Assembly: GCA_029216955.1 (NCBI GenBank)
Contig: JANAVB010015632.1
Span: 62,001-126,000, forward strand
DNA length: 64,000 nucleotides
Origin: Iris pallida
Taxonomy: Eukaryota; Streptophyta; Magnoliopsida; Asparagales; Iridaceae
Reading direction: 5' to 3'
A model generated the notes under the pieces. The model saw only the letters and a program-made list of their open reading frames with translations. It was not told the DNA's origin and did no database searches. The stretch's first letter is position 1; the number at the start of each line of letters is the position of its first letter. Positions 43,080 to 54,777 of this stretch are shown piece after piece. The position numbers and the translations under genes are program-made.

Positions 43080-45537
43080 TTAGTTATATTTTTCTTTCAT
43101 TCCTTTTTCTTTAACTCTTCTTCCCCAAAATTTTCTTTCGAGCCCAGCCCTAATCCAACTCCGGCGGGTGGCAAGGCTGACGACGATGACGAAGACAATC
43201 CTTCCAGCAACCATGGTGGAGGCAGTAAAGATCATCTTTGTTGACGACGGCGATGGTGGTGGCCGACTATTCCTCTGAACGGCGACCGCGGGATCGACAT
43301 CATCGATGGAGATCTCGACGACGACAACAACGAGACCCGACGGCGAGATCTGGAGGCGATGGCGGCCACTCGGCGACCGCAGCGGACGGTCGATCTACTC
43401 CGGTGACGGCGGAGCCACTCTCCCGCGCCGATGGTGGTGGCCGACTATTCCTCCGAGCGGCGCCACTCGTTCCCAGCGGCGAGGAGACCACCATGACGAG
43501 CAATTTTATCCGGCGACCTGCGTTATGTTCGAATTCCCATCCGATTGAATCACTGGTAAGCTCGATTGCTGAAACCGTGTTGATTGAACCAGATCGAGAG
43601 TTAATTCCTCTTTCTAATCGGGTTTTTCGTTCTCCTCTGATTTTTCGATCGATGCGGGTTCTCCGATTTGGCAGAGTCCTTTTTCGGCGACCTCGTCGAT
43701 AATTGTGCAGTTGGACACAGTTCACTTCTTCGAATTCTTCCTTCAGGTATATGTTGAACTTCTTGATTTTTGTCTCCTTTATCGAAGTGATGCAAGGCTT
43801 TGTCCGGCTGTGTGACCAATGTCAGGACCCATAAGTTGGTAGCGTATTCGCCTGTGTTGAGTATAGAAGACTGTCGTGTGCCCGTGCTGAACCTATAGCC
43901 GTGTCCATTGCTGAATGTGTTGGGTGATTCGTGTCTTGGTGCTCTCTATCAAGTTGGTGTGTCTTTTCTAGAGACGGATTGAACTCTTTGATTGGAACTT
44001 GCAGAATGAACCTCTTCTCTCTTTTGATTATTGTTCAGTTTGTTGGACTAAATTTGTATATTCTTTATGTATTAATTTCTGGGTTGGGATAGCTAATGGT
44101 TAGTGTTAGAACTGCAATATAGTTGTATATTCTTTTGCTGGTACAGATATTTGTTGCCTTCAGTTTGGTGTTGGGAACATATATGTATATTCTAGAGATT
44201 GATTTCATTCAATTATTCTTCTGTGCATAATGGGTAGAGGTATATTTGTTGAGGTATAACTTCTTCTAGCTTGAAAGCTATGGCCTAGATTTATGCAATG
44301 AATGTGGATATATGGGAAGGTGATGTATTGGTTATTTTCTTAAGTTTTGTCGAAATCTGGATGGTTATTGTGGCTTACAAGTTTAGTTTGTATTTCAGTG
44401 GACCAAGTTGGTTTGGTTCAATAATTGAGGGGTTGTATCCCACCCCTAATTTTGTTCTTACCTCAAATATCCAGAGTTGGTGCAAATATAGCCTTTGAGA
44501 TTGTCAAAATAAGAATGCAATATTGAACTGGCTGTATGACCTAAGACTTGCTGCTACTTTTATAAAACGTTAAAAGTTATTTTTTGCTAAGGCTTAGCAA
44601 ATTAGCAACATTATTTTTAACTTTAATTCAGTTATTCATAAGTTATAGAAGAACTAATGTTATATTAGTTATAATATTATGAAGGGAAGTTTACTAGTTT
44701 TGAGCCAATTCCTTATTTTGATTGTTATCATACAAATTCCAGGTCCTGGAGAACTATTGCAGTTTAATATAAATATTGGCCTAAAATAATAAATATTTTA
44801 CTAATAGTTATTCCTTTTGCTAAAATCTATAAGCTATTTTACTATATATATATTCTAAATCTCTTGGTAAACCTTTGTGAAGCACTGTTCGTTTTTAAAA
44901 CAAATCTTTTGTTTGAATATGCAATCTATATTATTTTAGTATGATATTTCAATGCTAATCTTTTATGAGTTTTCCTAATTACCTAGTAGGATTGGAGTGT
45001 AGATTAATAGTATATTTAGTTATCCATAGTTGGTAAAGAGTAGGGCTAGCACATGAAAATATTTATACTATAAACTGATTGGTTAGTAGTTGAGAGTAGC
45101 TAGTGTTACTTGTTTAGAAATTAGCCAACTTGTACTAAAATTCAGGTGAACATAGAGATTACTATCTCCCTATTCCCGATCTTCCCGGAGCAAAGGCAAG
45201 TACATTCTATGGTCTTGTACATTTCATTATATCATGTGCTTCCTTGATTGACACACTGCAACACGACATGTTTTTCTGGTGCTCATGTTCTTTGTTCTTA
45301 TTACTTGTACCTGTGGTGGGAAAATATATTATTTATGTGAACAAACCCAAGAAACAACTCAGGTGTGTTTAGCTTAGACTCCACATCGTGCACGCGGGTC
45401 CTAAGCCGTACCATTCATGTGCTTTATGTGCTTTCATGTGCTTACCCCTAGCCGGTCACATAATTTGTTATATTTCAAATATTGTACACACATGTTCAGG
45501 AGATATATCATGTACTTAGTTCCTGTGATTCCGGAGA

Positions 45538-45645
45538 TACCATGTTCTTTCATGTTCTTACATTTCATGTTCTTTCATGTACTTTACACACCATGTTCTT
45601 TCTTGTACTTTACATACCATGTTCCCTTGTACTTTCATATCATGA
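45538..45645 (+). repeat. CATGTTCTTTCATGTACTTT-type short tandem repeat
   Basis: Five or so imperfect 20-25-bp units of CATGTTCTTTC(A/T)TGTACTTTACA within the LTR. A related TTCATGTGCTT block lies at 45414-45440. Confidence 0.75.
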
Positions 45646-46061
45646 TGTCTTGTTTATTACCTAGAACTGTACTTTGCTTCGCTCCTAACTGGATAAGTTG
45701 CAGGTATGCTTGCAGGATATCATTCTACCTTATGGGCCAGAGCCCGGGATCTTAGTTGAGTAGGATGGGTCATGACTTAGCTTGAGGTTTCAGGTTTAGA
45801 CTGTTAGCTTTACTCTTAGATATTGTTTTAGAATTCATGTACATTTCATTCTTGATGACTCGTACATTTATATACATAAAATTGTGGATTATGGTGATTA
45901 TTCTGGGATACATTTTTAGATGCTGTGATTATATACTTTCATGTTTATCTGGTTAGTTTTCCCTAGCTTGGTACAGCTTACTTCGTCGTGTCTACCGACG
46001 AAGACTGGACGTGTCCGACTCGTGTCCAATTATTCGGAAGCGGGTCGTGACATATTTTTAG

Positions 46062-46078
46062 TGGTGGCCAATGCAGGT
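46062..46078 (+). promoter_or_regulatory. Primer-binding site, tRNA-Ile(AAU) type
   Basis: TGGTGGCCAATGCAGGT differs at one base from the 17-mer found beside the LTR at 57733. That 17-mer is complementary to the 3' end of plant tRNA-Ile(AAU) (...ATGGGCC-A-CCA). Nine bases (TATTTTTAG) separate it from the LTR. Confidence 0.65.
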
Positions 46079-46244
46079 CTATCCTAATGGTACCTAGGTA
46101 TTAGAGTACTATTAGGGGACTTGATTACACTAGGGAAACTTGATCACAGCATAGGAAAATCGGGAAATAATGGTATATCAGGTATATTGATATTCTATAA
46201 ACACTTGTTGTATTTAGGTCTAGGTTATTTTAACAGTTTTCTAT

Positions 46245-47045
46245 TTTTCAGATAGTTCAAAAGCATGCGACACCAGAACTGTTGATCCACCTACACTTGA
46301 AGGTTTCGAGCTTCCACTACCTTCTGTCACTCTACTATCCCCATGGGTAGTACGTAGTTGACGGAGACGTTTGTAGAGTCCCTTGACAACCAGAGGGAGC
46401 ATGCCATCCTTTTCAAGCCAGACTTGTGGATATACTCTCCGAGCCAGAATACTTTTGATTTCCAGACTCTCAGACACTTGGACTTTTCCGACATCGAGTG
46501 CATATCTTACACCAGGGAGCAGATCGAGAACCTGGTGTCACCACTGAAGATTATCCAAGTTTCTAAGGACCCGACTTCTCTGAAGATTAGAGCCACCAGC
46601 CAGGAGATCAAGAATGTAGCACGGACAATAGGACTCGACGGGAAGCTGAAGTTCAGGAGGAACATGAAGACTTATGATGAAGATAGCAACTAATGTGGAA
46701 CCGTAAAGCGTCAACACACTCAGACCATGCTTCTTCAGCCCAGCGGAAGATTCAGATTCAGATTCAGCCGACGATCATTTGTATATCTGTCGCAGCTCAG
46801 GACACCACTACGAAGAGTACCACAAAAGACGAAGGCTATGCTAGTACTGCTAATCGCCTGCCCACCAAGTCAAGGACTGCTGGAGACCGCTGATCACACT
46901 GCCCAAGGACAAGCACGAAGAGCACCAGTATCACAGAAGGACCCGTCTCTCCAGATTCAGCAACAGCATGGAGCACTACCATATGGACCAGTCTACGACA
47001 GAACAGTTGAAGAAGGTTGAAGAGATTCCAGTCCCGGAAGAATAC
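46245..47045 (+). pseudogene. Gag remnant of outer LTR element
   Basis: A 111-codon frame (46358-46693) reads FKPDLWIYSPSQNTFDFQTL and IRATSQEIKNVARTIGL, without a family I can name with certainty. Downstream, in another frame, 46839-46880 reads C-stop-YC-stop-SPAHQVKDCW. This is a CX2CX4HX4C zinc knuckle interrupted by two stops. Position just after the primer-binding site and the zinc knuckle argue for gag. Not functional. Confidence 0.5.
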
Positions 47046-47099
47046 TGAAGTTAGACCGAAGATAGAATACTTTTTTATATGGTTGGAGAAAACCATGGA

Positions 47100-48300
47100 T
47101 CATGATTCATAATCCAGTTTTTTCTTAGATTCCTCTTGCACCTAGATTGTTTCTTAGAAACTTCCTTATTTCCTATTTAAGGATTATTAGATTTTATTTT
47201 CTATTCTGGAACCTTGGTCGCTATTTGAAATGTATTTTGAAAAGTTTGTTCCCATTTTTGTTCGTAACTCTGCTCTTATTTGAGATTTTCTTCCTGCTCG
47301 ATAACTAGTTTCCTATGGCGTCGTTTTCTAATTCAAGATTTGGTTTTACTCGAATTTTGTTCCCCATTCAGACCCTATTGATTTTTAAGACTTTACTTCG
47401 GATTACCTTCCTATTCAAACTTATGCCATTCAAAACCTTGTTTGAATCTTGCTTTTATTCGAGATTTCATTTGCAGATTTTGTTTTCTATCTTGAAATTT
47501 TGACTCGTTCCCTATGAGATTTTATTTCTCATTCGTGAATTATTTTTTGTTCTATTCATGATCTTGTTTGATCTTGCCTCGTATTTTGAGATTTCACTTG
47601 TTTCATATCCGCTATTTAATACCATGTTTTCATATTCATTTTTCATGACTTTGTTTCCTATTATTGGATTCTATTTGAAATTTTGTTTCCTATTTGAATT
47701 GTGTACAATTCAAGAATTATTCCTACTCGAAATATCATTTTGAAACCTTGCTTGAACCTTCGCTTCTATTGATTCTTGTTTGGGATTCTATTTCCTGTTC
47801 CAGATTTTATATTTATTCGAGATTGTTCTTTATCTGCGGCTTTGTTTCAAACTTATTTGAGATTTGCTTGTCGCATATTTACGATCCAATACCTTGTATT
47901 CCATTCACTAAATGATACATGCTTTCCATTCACTCTTCGTAACCTAGCTTTCTATTTGAGTTTTCTATTCGTGATTTTGTGTCCTATCCACGACTTTGTT
48001 GATGTTTGACTTTCTATTTTTTCTTTCACTGTGTACCTTATTAGAGAATTCATTTTCAATTCAAGTTTTGCTCGAGATTTTATTATTATTCGAGATTTTA
48101 TTAAAACTTGTTTCCAGTACGAGATTTTATTTCTTATTTTGAAACTTGCCTCCTATCTGATACCTTGCTTCAGTTTACCCTTCGAGACTCTGTTATCCTT
48201 TCGTAATAACGTCCCATATATGGAATCTTGTTACCATTCCAGATATCAGTTGATATTCCATCATAATTTGAAACTTTGCCCTGTCTGAAATTTTAAATCT
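47100..48300 (+). repeat. T-rich degenerate repeat tract
   Basis: About 1.2 kb dominated by variants of GA(G/A)ATTTTATTTCCTATTC and TTTGAAACCTTGCTT at irregular 20-45-bp spacing. Frames here are composition artefacts. Confidence 0.6.
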
Positions 48301-48469
48301 CTCTGGTTGCCCTTTTGTACTCACCGATGGGATCCCTTGTCGTCTCTTAGTACCTAATAAATTCATGTATTCTAACAGTCAGGTAACTTCACCATTTCTG
48401 TGACTTGGACTATTGAAACTCATTTTGAACTCCTTAAAACTCTTTTAAAATTCGTAGGGATAAAGTCGA

Positions 48470-48815
48470 GAGGCTATTCGATGACCTACTATGGCATGAC
48501 AGTTGTTCGCTGCAGCCATTAGCTGGATTATGGAGATTGAGGGTTCACTGCAGCCAGTAGCGCACTAGCGAGGCAGGAAGTTTATGTTGAAGTGATTTCA
48601 GACAATCATAGATTTTCGAATACTGTCGAGACTTGTCATATTCTTCATACCTTGATCTCTTGGGTTGCTTCGTCAATGATTGTTGGAAAATAGATAAGAT
48701 TGACAGATTATTCGATGACATATTGTTATTTGAGTCACGGAGCCGAAAGTCCACTGTAGCCAGATATATACTGGCGGGGTAGGGATTCTTGGCAAAGTGA
48801 TTTTAAATAGCTATA
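48470..48815 (+). repeat. Direct repeat, spacing about 230 bp
   Basis: Copies near 48470-48600 and 48700-48815 share TATTCGATGAC, CACTG(C/T)AGCCAG, a TAGCG/TGGCGGGG phrase and AAGTGATTT. Diverged; within the outer element. Confidence 0.55.
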
Positions 48816-49263
48816 TGTTCTCGAACACCATGGAAACTATATCCCTTTTATATGATTATTGGTTTTCGAGAACCACAGATCCTTGCACGTTCATCCTGAT
48901 TTGATACTGTATCTCCTGAGTATTACGTACGTCTCCTCAATCAACCCTAGCTAAATTTTTCTTCTAGCATTTTATCGTTAGATCAATAAATTCCTCAAAA
49001 TTGTATATTACCAGATTGTGATTCCGTACTTCGTTTGTGACTTGTCTAAACTTCGATCTTAAGTCATGTTTATCTGACCATGATTTTCTATCTTTTTTTA
49101 GGAAAGACCCCCTCCATTTATTAATGATGGCTCAAAGACCACAGACAATACCGTATAAAAGGCACAAAATGCCGAAGCCTATACAGGTTAACCACAAAAG
49201 GGAAGGGGAGAGAGGCAAAACAAACGAAAGGGGCTACAGGGGAAGCCTTGACCAAAATGCTCT

Positions 49264-52197
49264 CTAACTGTGGGAGCACAGGGCGCTCCATTTACGATAT
49301 TGACGGGCAATTTCCCGGAGGAGCTGGTTCGCCGAATACGGGTTACCTTCAAATCTTGCTTGGTTACGGTACTTCCAGATGTCCCATGTAATAGTCGCTG
49401 CGACGATCTGGTGGCCGTGAGAGACGAAGCCCCAGGATGCCAGAAGATCGTGTAAGCGACCGCCGCTTTGCTCCATGCTGAAAAGTTGGTTAACGGTTGT
49501 CCAAGTCCTGTCTGGCAGCGCCCCCTGGCGAAAGATGTGATCGATAGACTCCGCCTGGCGGTCGGAGCAGCAGGAGCAGGCAGAAGCTAAGCTAATCCCG
49601 ATGGTGTTAAGGATGTCGTCTGTTGGAAGCTTCTTCCTGATGACTCTCCACAATAGGAAGGACCACTTCATGGGAATACAGGAGTGCCAGTAGTGGGCCA
49701 CCAGAAGATATGACTGACCGACGCCTCGGATAGCGATTCTCGCTGAACTCACAGAGAATGCCCCCGACGCCTCAAGGGACCATCTTAACACATCCGCCTC
49801 TCCCCCGATGCGTAATCCTCGCTCTCGGATGCTAGCTGCCACTTCGTCACCGGACCACACACGAATCTGGTCCCAGTTCCAGTCGTCGGTAGAGGGGTTC
49901 CACAGGTCTCTGATCCTACAATCTCTCGGGGTCTCGGTAAGACTCGGGATCATGTTGTCTCCAACCCATCGCTCAAGAAATGGGTTTGAATCGCCAGTTC
50001 CCAGCAGTAGTCTCATCGCTGGCTCGGCTAGGTCCCGACCGCACAGGATACGATGCCAAGCCGTCGAGGATCTGCAGTTGGAGGTAGCCATCGAAAGGTG
50101 GATATGTTTGAAGTATCTAGCTTTCAAGAACCTGCTCCATAGGTTGTTGCTAGTACGTAGTTTCCACCACAGTTTCATCGAGAATGCTTTAACAATGTGT
50201 GTGAGTCTGGTGAATCCCAGTCCCCCATCGTCAGTCGGATGGGCTATAGATTCCCAGCTGGCCCAGTGGTACTTATCTTGGCCATTGCTATGCCCCCAAA
50301 AAAAGTTACAAAAGATCTGTTCGATCGAATAGAGAACCTTAACGGGCGGCGAGCACGCAGCCAGGGTGTGGATGGGGATGGAGAAAAGAACGTGATTGAT
50401 GAGGATCATCTTGCCCCCTGGCGATAAGGTGGCATTATGCCACCCTTCTAATTTCTTTCTGATTCTGGTAGTCAAGCCCTCGAATATGGTGGCGTTGGAC
50501 TTCCCATACACAAAAGGGCACCCGAGGTAGGTGAACGGGGGCTTGGCGACCGTGAAAGAGGTTAAGTTGGAGAGGTTATTGGCGTGCTCTCTGTTGGTGT
50601 TATGGTGGGCGTAGATAACGCTCTTGGAATGATTGATCTTCTGGCCAAAACATCTGGAATACCTCATTAGGGTATTGTGAACCACCTCCACCGCGCCCTC
50701 ATGCCCGGATGAGAAGATGAGAAGGTTGTTAGCGAACGCCAGGTGGGTGATGATATGGCAGCCACTGGATGTGTGATAGTGCTGAAAGTTGGGGGTGTTG
50801 ACCATATTATTAAGATTCCTACTCAGTACGTCAGCTGTTATGATAAAAACAGTAGAGGATAGGGGGTCGTCCTGTCTCACCCCGCGGTGGGATTTTAAAA
50901 ATCTCTCTGTGTGGCCATTGATGACCGTAGACAACCACGAGTTGCTGATGGATCTCCAGACGATATTGGTCTAGGTTTCCGAGAATCCGAAAGCTCTGAA
51001 AACCCAGATCATGAATTTTCAATCCAGTCTGTCATAAGCTTTCTCTATGTCGATTTTGACGGCAATGTTGTCGCCCCTCACTGGAAATTTCATGCAGGTG
51101 ATTAACTATTGGGCCAACATAATATTATCCTGTATATTCCTACCGCGGACAAACCCGCTTTGCTCCTCCGAGATGATCTTGGGAAGAAGGCCAGCTATTC
51201 TGGTAGCGATGACCTTGGATATGATTTTGTTGGTGAAGTTACAAAGACTAATGGGGTGAAGGTTGCGGAATAACTTCGGGTTGTCTTTTTTGGGGATCAG
51301 GATCAGGTTGGCGCTCGAGATGGCCTTGGGGTAAGTAGCGTCTTCGAAGAAGGCGGTAGCCGCTTCGGTGATATCATGCTTGATGATATCCTAGCAAATG
51401 CGAAAAAATACTCCCGAGAACCCGATCGGGTCTGGCGTACTGTGCTCGTTCAGGGCCCACACTACATTTTTAACTTCCTGAGCTGAAGGAGGTTGGTTCA
51501 ACTGGGCATTGTCAGTGTCATTAATGAGGAGGGGGATTTAATCAAGGAATGATCTATCTTTGTGGACAGTTTATTTGGACAATAGCTTGGAAAAGAACTC
51601 TGAAGCTGCTTCTTGGATGCTCTTTTGGTCGGTAATGATGTTTCCGTTGTCATCAGTGGACCTATGAATTGAGAGCTTCTGTCTGTGCCCATTAACGCAG
51701 GCATAAAAGTACTGCGAGTTTTTGTCCCCCTCGTTGTCCCATTTCAACCTCGCTTTCTGCTTCCAGAAGTCTGTCTCCACTTTAATCCTGAATTTAAGCA
51801 TAGCCTTAGTGAGGTTGAGAGCTCTTCTAGCCGTCGACGAACGATCCGTGACGACGAGGGCTTCGGTGCGGGTGACATCGTCCTCGGCTACTCGAACGGC
51901 TTGAAAGATATCCCCATAGGCGAGCTTGCTCCAAGCTTACAGATCTTTCTTGGTGGCTTTAAGCCTGTTGCTAACCCGGATAAGGGGGTTGGGGGAGTCC
52001 TCGCTGTTCCATGCTTCCGCAACGGTGGCCAGGAACTGGGGGTGGCCGATCATGGAAGTCGAGGAATTGGAATTTCTTTTTGGGTGAAAAAGTTTTGTTT
52101 TTGATCTCAACCAATAGGGGGTTGTGGTCTGATTCTGTGGAGTTGAGGTGGGATAGATTTGTGGTGAACCCCATATCATGCCAAATGGCATTCGTGA
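49264..52197 (-). pseudogene. LINE copy C ORF2, 3' part: endonuclease end, RT, zf-RVT
   Basis: From 52197 leftward the first block is the endonuclease end with SDHNPLLVEI. It is followed by a linker and FRIKVETDFWKQKARLKW and QEAASEFFSKLL. RT blocks include FVRGRNIQDNIMLAQ, VKIDIEKAYDRL (motif A intact) and GVRQDDPLSS (usual Gly is Asp). The catalytic box at 50725-50736 is FANN, so both aspartates of FADD are lost. The rest (50934-49264) is open for 556 codons, including KSVIYAHH, the LGCPFVYGK block and a zf-RVT region (CSCCSDRQAESIDHIF, missing the usual last Cys). Stops between 52197 and 50934 break the upstream part. It cannot encode an active RT. Confidence 0.9.
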
Positions 52198-54764
52198 TGT
52201 AACGTCCCAGTCCCAAAATACGTAGGACTAGAACGTAGACATGCCAGCTGTATTCATACGTAGTACATAAGCCTTGTATGGATACATAAGCTGTAAAATG
52301 CAGTAGAACCATAACTAATCTCATCCACACAAAATAAATAAAATAGAAGATCTCATATAATCAACTATGAAATTGTCATTTGGTACCTGTAGTTGGGTGG
52401 AGACAAATCCACTACAAATCCACTACCAACTATGAAAAGAAATACATGATAAGCAAAAGAAAGATTTTGGCGAGCGAAGCGAAGACGATCCAAATGCAAC
52501 CATCCTCGAAAAAATAGCTATGATCACGGCTAGAGCTAGAACACCTGCGAAAGACAATAGCACACACCTGGAGAGATAACCAGGTCCTCAGAGGGACGTA
52601 ACAAGACACATAATATTATGCCATATAAACTGAATAAATATCGCTCAAATAAATAAGTCAATCGAATTATAACATGGTCCAATACGCACCTACTGAACGA
52701 GCGTACCATCCCCCCAACCAAACAAGGACAGGAGATGGTAAACTAATTCACGGTGACGTATCTTTCCATGCCATGAATCCAATATGGTATCCGGACCCCA
52801 ACAAGGTTCAATACCTTCTCATCGAAGTATTACGTCACACCTACAACCAAACAAGGACAAGATGTGATGAACTAATCCGCGACAAGTTATTGTTCCAAGC
52901 CATGGTCAGATACAAGTACCCAAACCAAAGGTACTCGTACCTAACGGATAAGGGTAGCCTAACCGTTCTAAGTGAATGTAGTTTAAGAACAATTTATGGT
53001 CGCATGACTACCGGGTCAAGTTAGGAAAATACCAATGCAGTACAGTACCTCAGTAGCGAGTCACAACACCATATACTATTCCTCAGTATCGAGCGAGTCT
53101 ATAGCATATAGTCTACCTATTGTTCCTCAGTAGCGAGCGAGTCTACGATAGATAGGGTGGTAGTCAACTTCCAATCATGTTCTTCTCGCCCAATGCTAAC
53201 TCTATAACCGCTAAGTCAAACTAGCATGCAATCCTCTATTAGCGATTATTTCTATCGTACGGCTTGTACGTATTGGTGGCCAGCCAATCATGTACTTTCG
53301 TATTCTACATGCGACACACAACTTCGTGGTACAACGTGTCAAGGCCATGAATGCAACACACAAAGGTGGTCCCTTAAATCTATGTTTAATGTGTAAAAAA
53401 ATAATACATAGCAGAATATAAATGAACAGTAAGTTCTAACAGGTTATGCCATGTATCACAGTTTATTTTGCATAAAGAAAATAATAAACATGCATGAAAT
53501 ATGAGCTAAAATAGTTTAAACAGCAAATGGCAAGGTATCTTGCCTGAGGTCCTTGCTGGTGAAACCGACAATTCCGTTGGGTACAGAATAGTCACAGGGC
53601 TACCCAAAATAACTCAGACGATGTGACAAACTTCTAAAATAAAAACCAAAAATAAAATATTCTGGAAAATTTATGGGAAAAATATACGATGTGTGTTTTT
53701 CTGTCATTATTCTGAAACTTCAAACGGATCGTGATTCTGATTCCTGGTTCTCCCAGAATCTCAAAAACACTAAAACGTGTCAGATTTTGGACCACTGATA
53801 CTCCACAAATTTTCCAGAAAAATTAAGTTCCGAATTTATGAAAATAAAATTTATATTAAGAAAATATACCTCAATACAATTCCAACAAAAAAAACTGGAG
53901 GTGGGAGTTATGGTCATTCGAAGTTGCTACAACCTTTGAAAATTGAGGCTGAATTTATGACAAAAAGAGAGAAATTTTGACAAGGATGGTTTGAAAGATA
54001 ATTTGTGGTAAAAATAATATAGGGGAGTACCTGCCTATTTATAGGATGTGGGAATTTCCAATTAGATAAGAATTAGGATTCCTTTAAACCAAATTTAGAT
54101 ATTTTCTAATTTAATTTAAAAGCAATCAAATCCAAATCCAAATCCAAATCTAAATCTAATTTAAATCAAATCAAATTCTCTTAGTTTAAAATCAAATCAA
54201 TTAAATCCTCAGTTTAAATCTATTTAAATTTTAAGCTCAAAGTCAAATGGGATAAATAAATTTTGAATATTTATCTATTTAAATAAATCCAAAAATCAAA
54301 TCAAGATTTAAATGGCCACCATAACTTCCAAATATATTTTTCTAAATACCAATAATAATAATTTCAAAAATAATAAATATTTTTAAATATCTTTTTAAAT
54401 AGAAAAATCTCAAAAATTATATTTTTATTTAAATTAAACTAGCAAATATTTATGAAATATATGTATACATGAATAATATTATTTATTCCAAATAAAAGGC
54501 CTTTCATAAATAAAATCATAAATTTAGAAAATTTTGATAGCTAAATTAAATATTACATATATTATTTTGAAACTATAAAAATAAAAAAAATGTTTTTCTC
54601 AAAATATGTACGCTCGCACATATTCGTACTCGTCGAGCAACTACGAAAAATAAAATTTCGTGCGCGACGTACAATACGACTATGCGACGTACAATACAAA
54701 ATTTTTAAATCAGTACCAAATTTAATATATATAAAAAATATAGTAGAAATTTAGGAGTTTTATA
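52198..54764 (-). repeat. 3' LTR of LARD-like element
   Basis: 2,567 bp. It starts (on +) TGTAACGTCCCAGTCCC. Its other end is TTTTATA instead of TTTTACA in the partner, a loss of the terminal TG on the element strand. It contains an extra copy of AAATCCACTAC near 52412, a TTCCTCAGTA(G/T)CGAGCGAG repeat (53047-53156) and a TCCAAA run near 54130. Confidence 0.9.
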
Positions 54765-54777
54765 TCCTACCCAACTT
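54765..54777 (-). promoter_or_regulatory. Polypurine tract of LARD-like element
   Basis: On the minus strand AAGTTGGGTAGGA lies directly before the 3' LTR and just after GGACGAAATTCTTTT. The position is right for plus-strand priming. Confidence 0.65.

Larger units (their letters stand above)
42113..46052 (+). repeat. 5' LTR of outer LTR element (tRNA-Ile type)
   Basis: It begins TGTAACTCCACTTCCCGG and ends GGAAGCGGGTCGTGACA, then a 9-base gap and the tRNA-Ile-type primer-binding site. It spans 3,940 bp, about 3.4 kb without the Mutator-like insert. The GC-rich part (43140-43720) lies where such long chromovirus-type LTRs often have their promoter and 5' leader; proline/arginine-rich frames there are composition artefacts. 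The five bases to the left are ACAAG. The matching 3' LTR is outside the window. Confidence 0.7.
46053..49078 (+). mobile_element. Interior of outer LTR element, 5' part
   Basis: Begins after the LTR with the tRNA-Ile-type primer-binding site. It contains a decayed gag (46245-47045), a T-rich degenerate repeat tract (47100-48300) and direct repeats (48470-48815). It is interrupted at 49079-49094 by the LINE and continues at 63867. No pol domain is seen within the window. Confidence 0.65.

Noticed and set aside
43238..43702. 154-codon Arg-rich frame and its antisense frame
   Set aside because: Low-complexity frames in the GC-rich part of an LTR; no recognisable protein.
52330..53024. Small frames repeated in both LTRs (such as those at 52674 and 58297)
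   Set aside because: They occur in both LTRs of a non-coding element, have no domain, and differ by stops and shifts.
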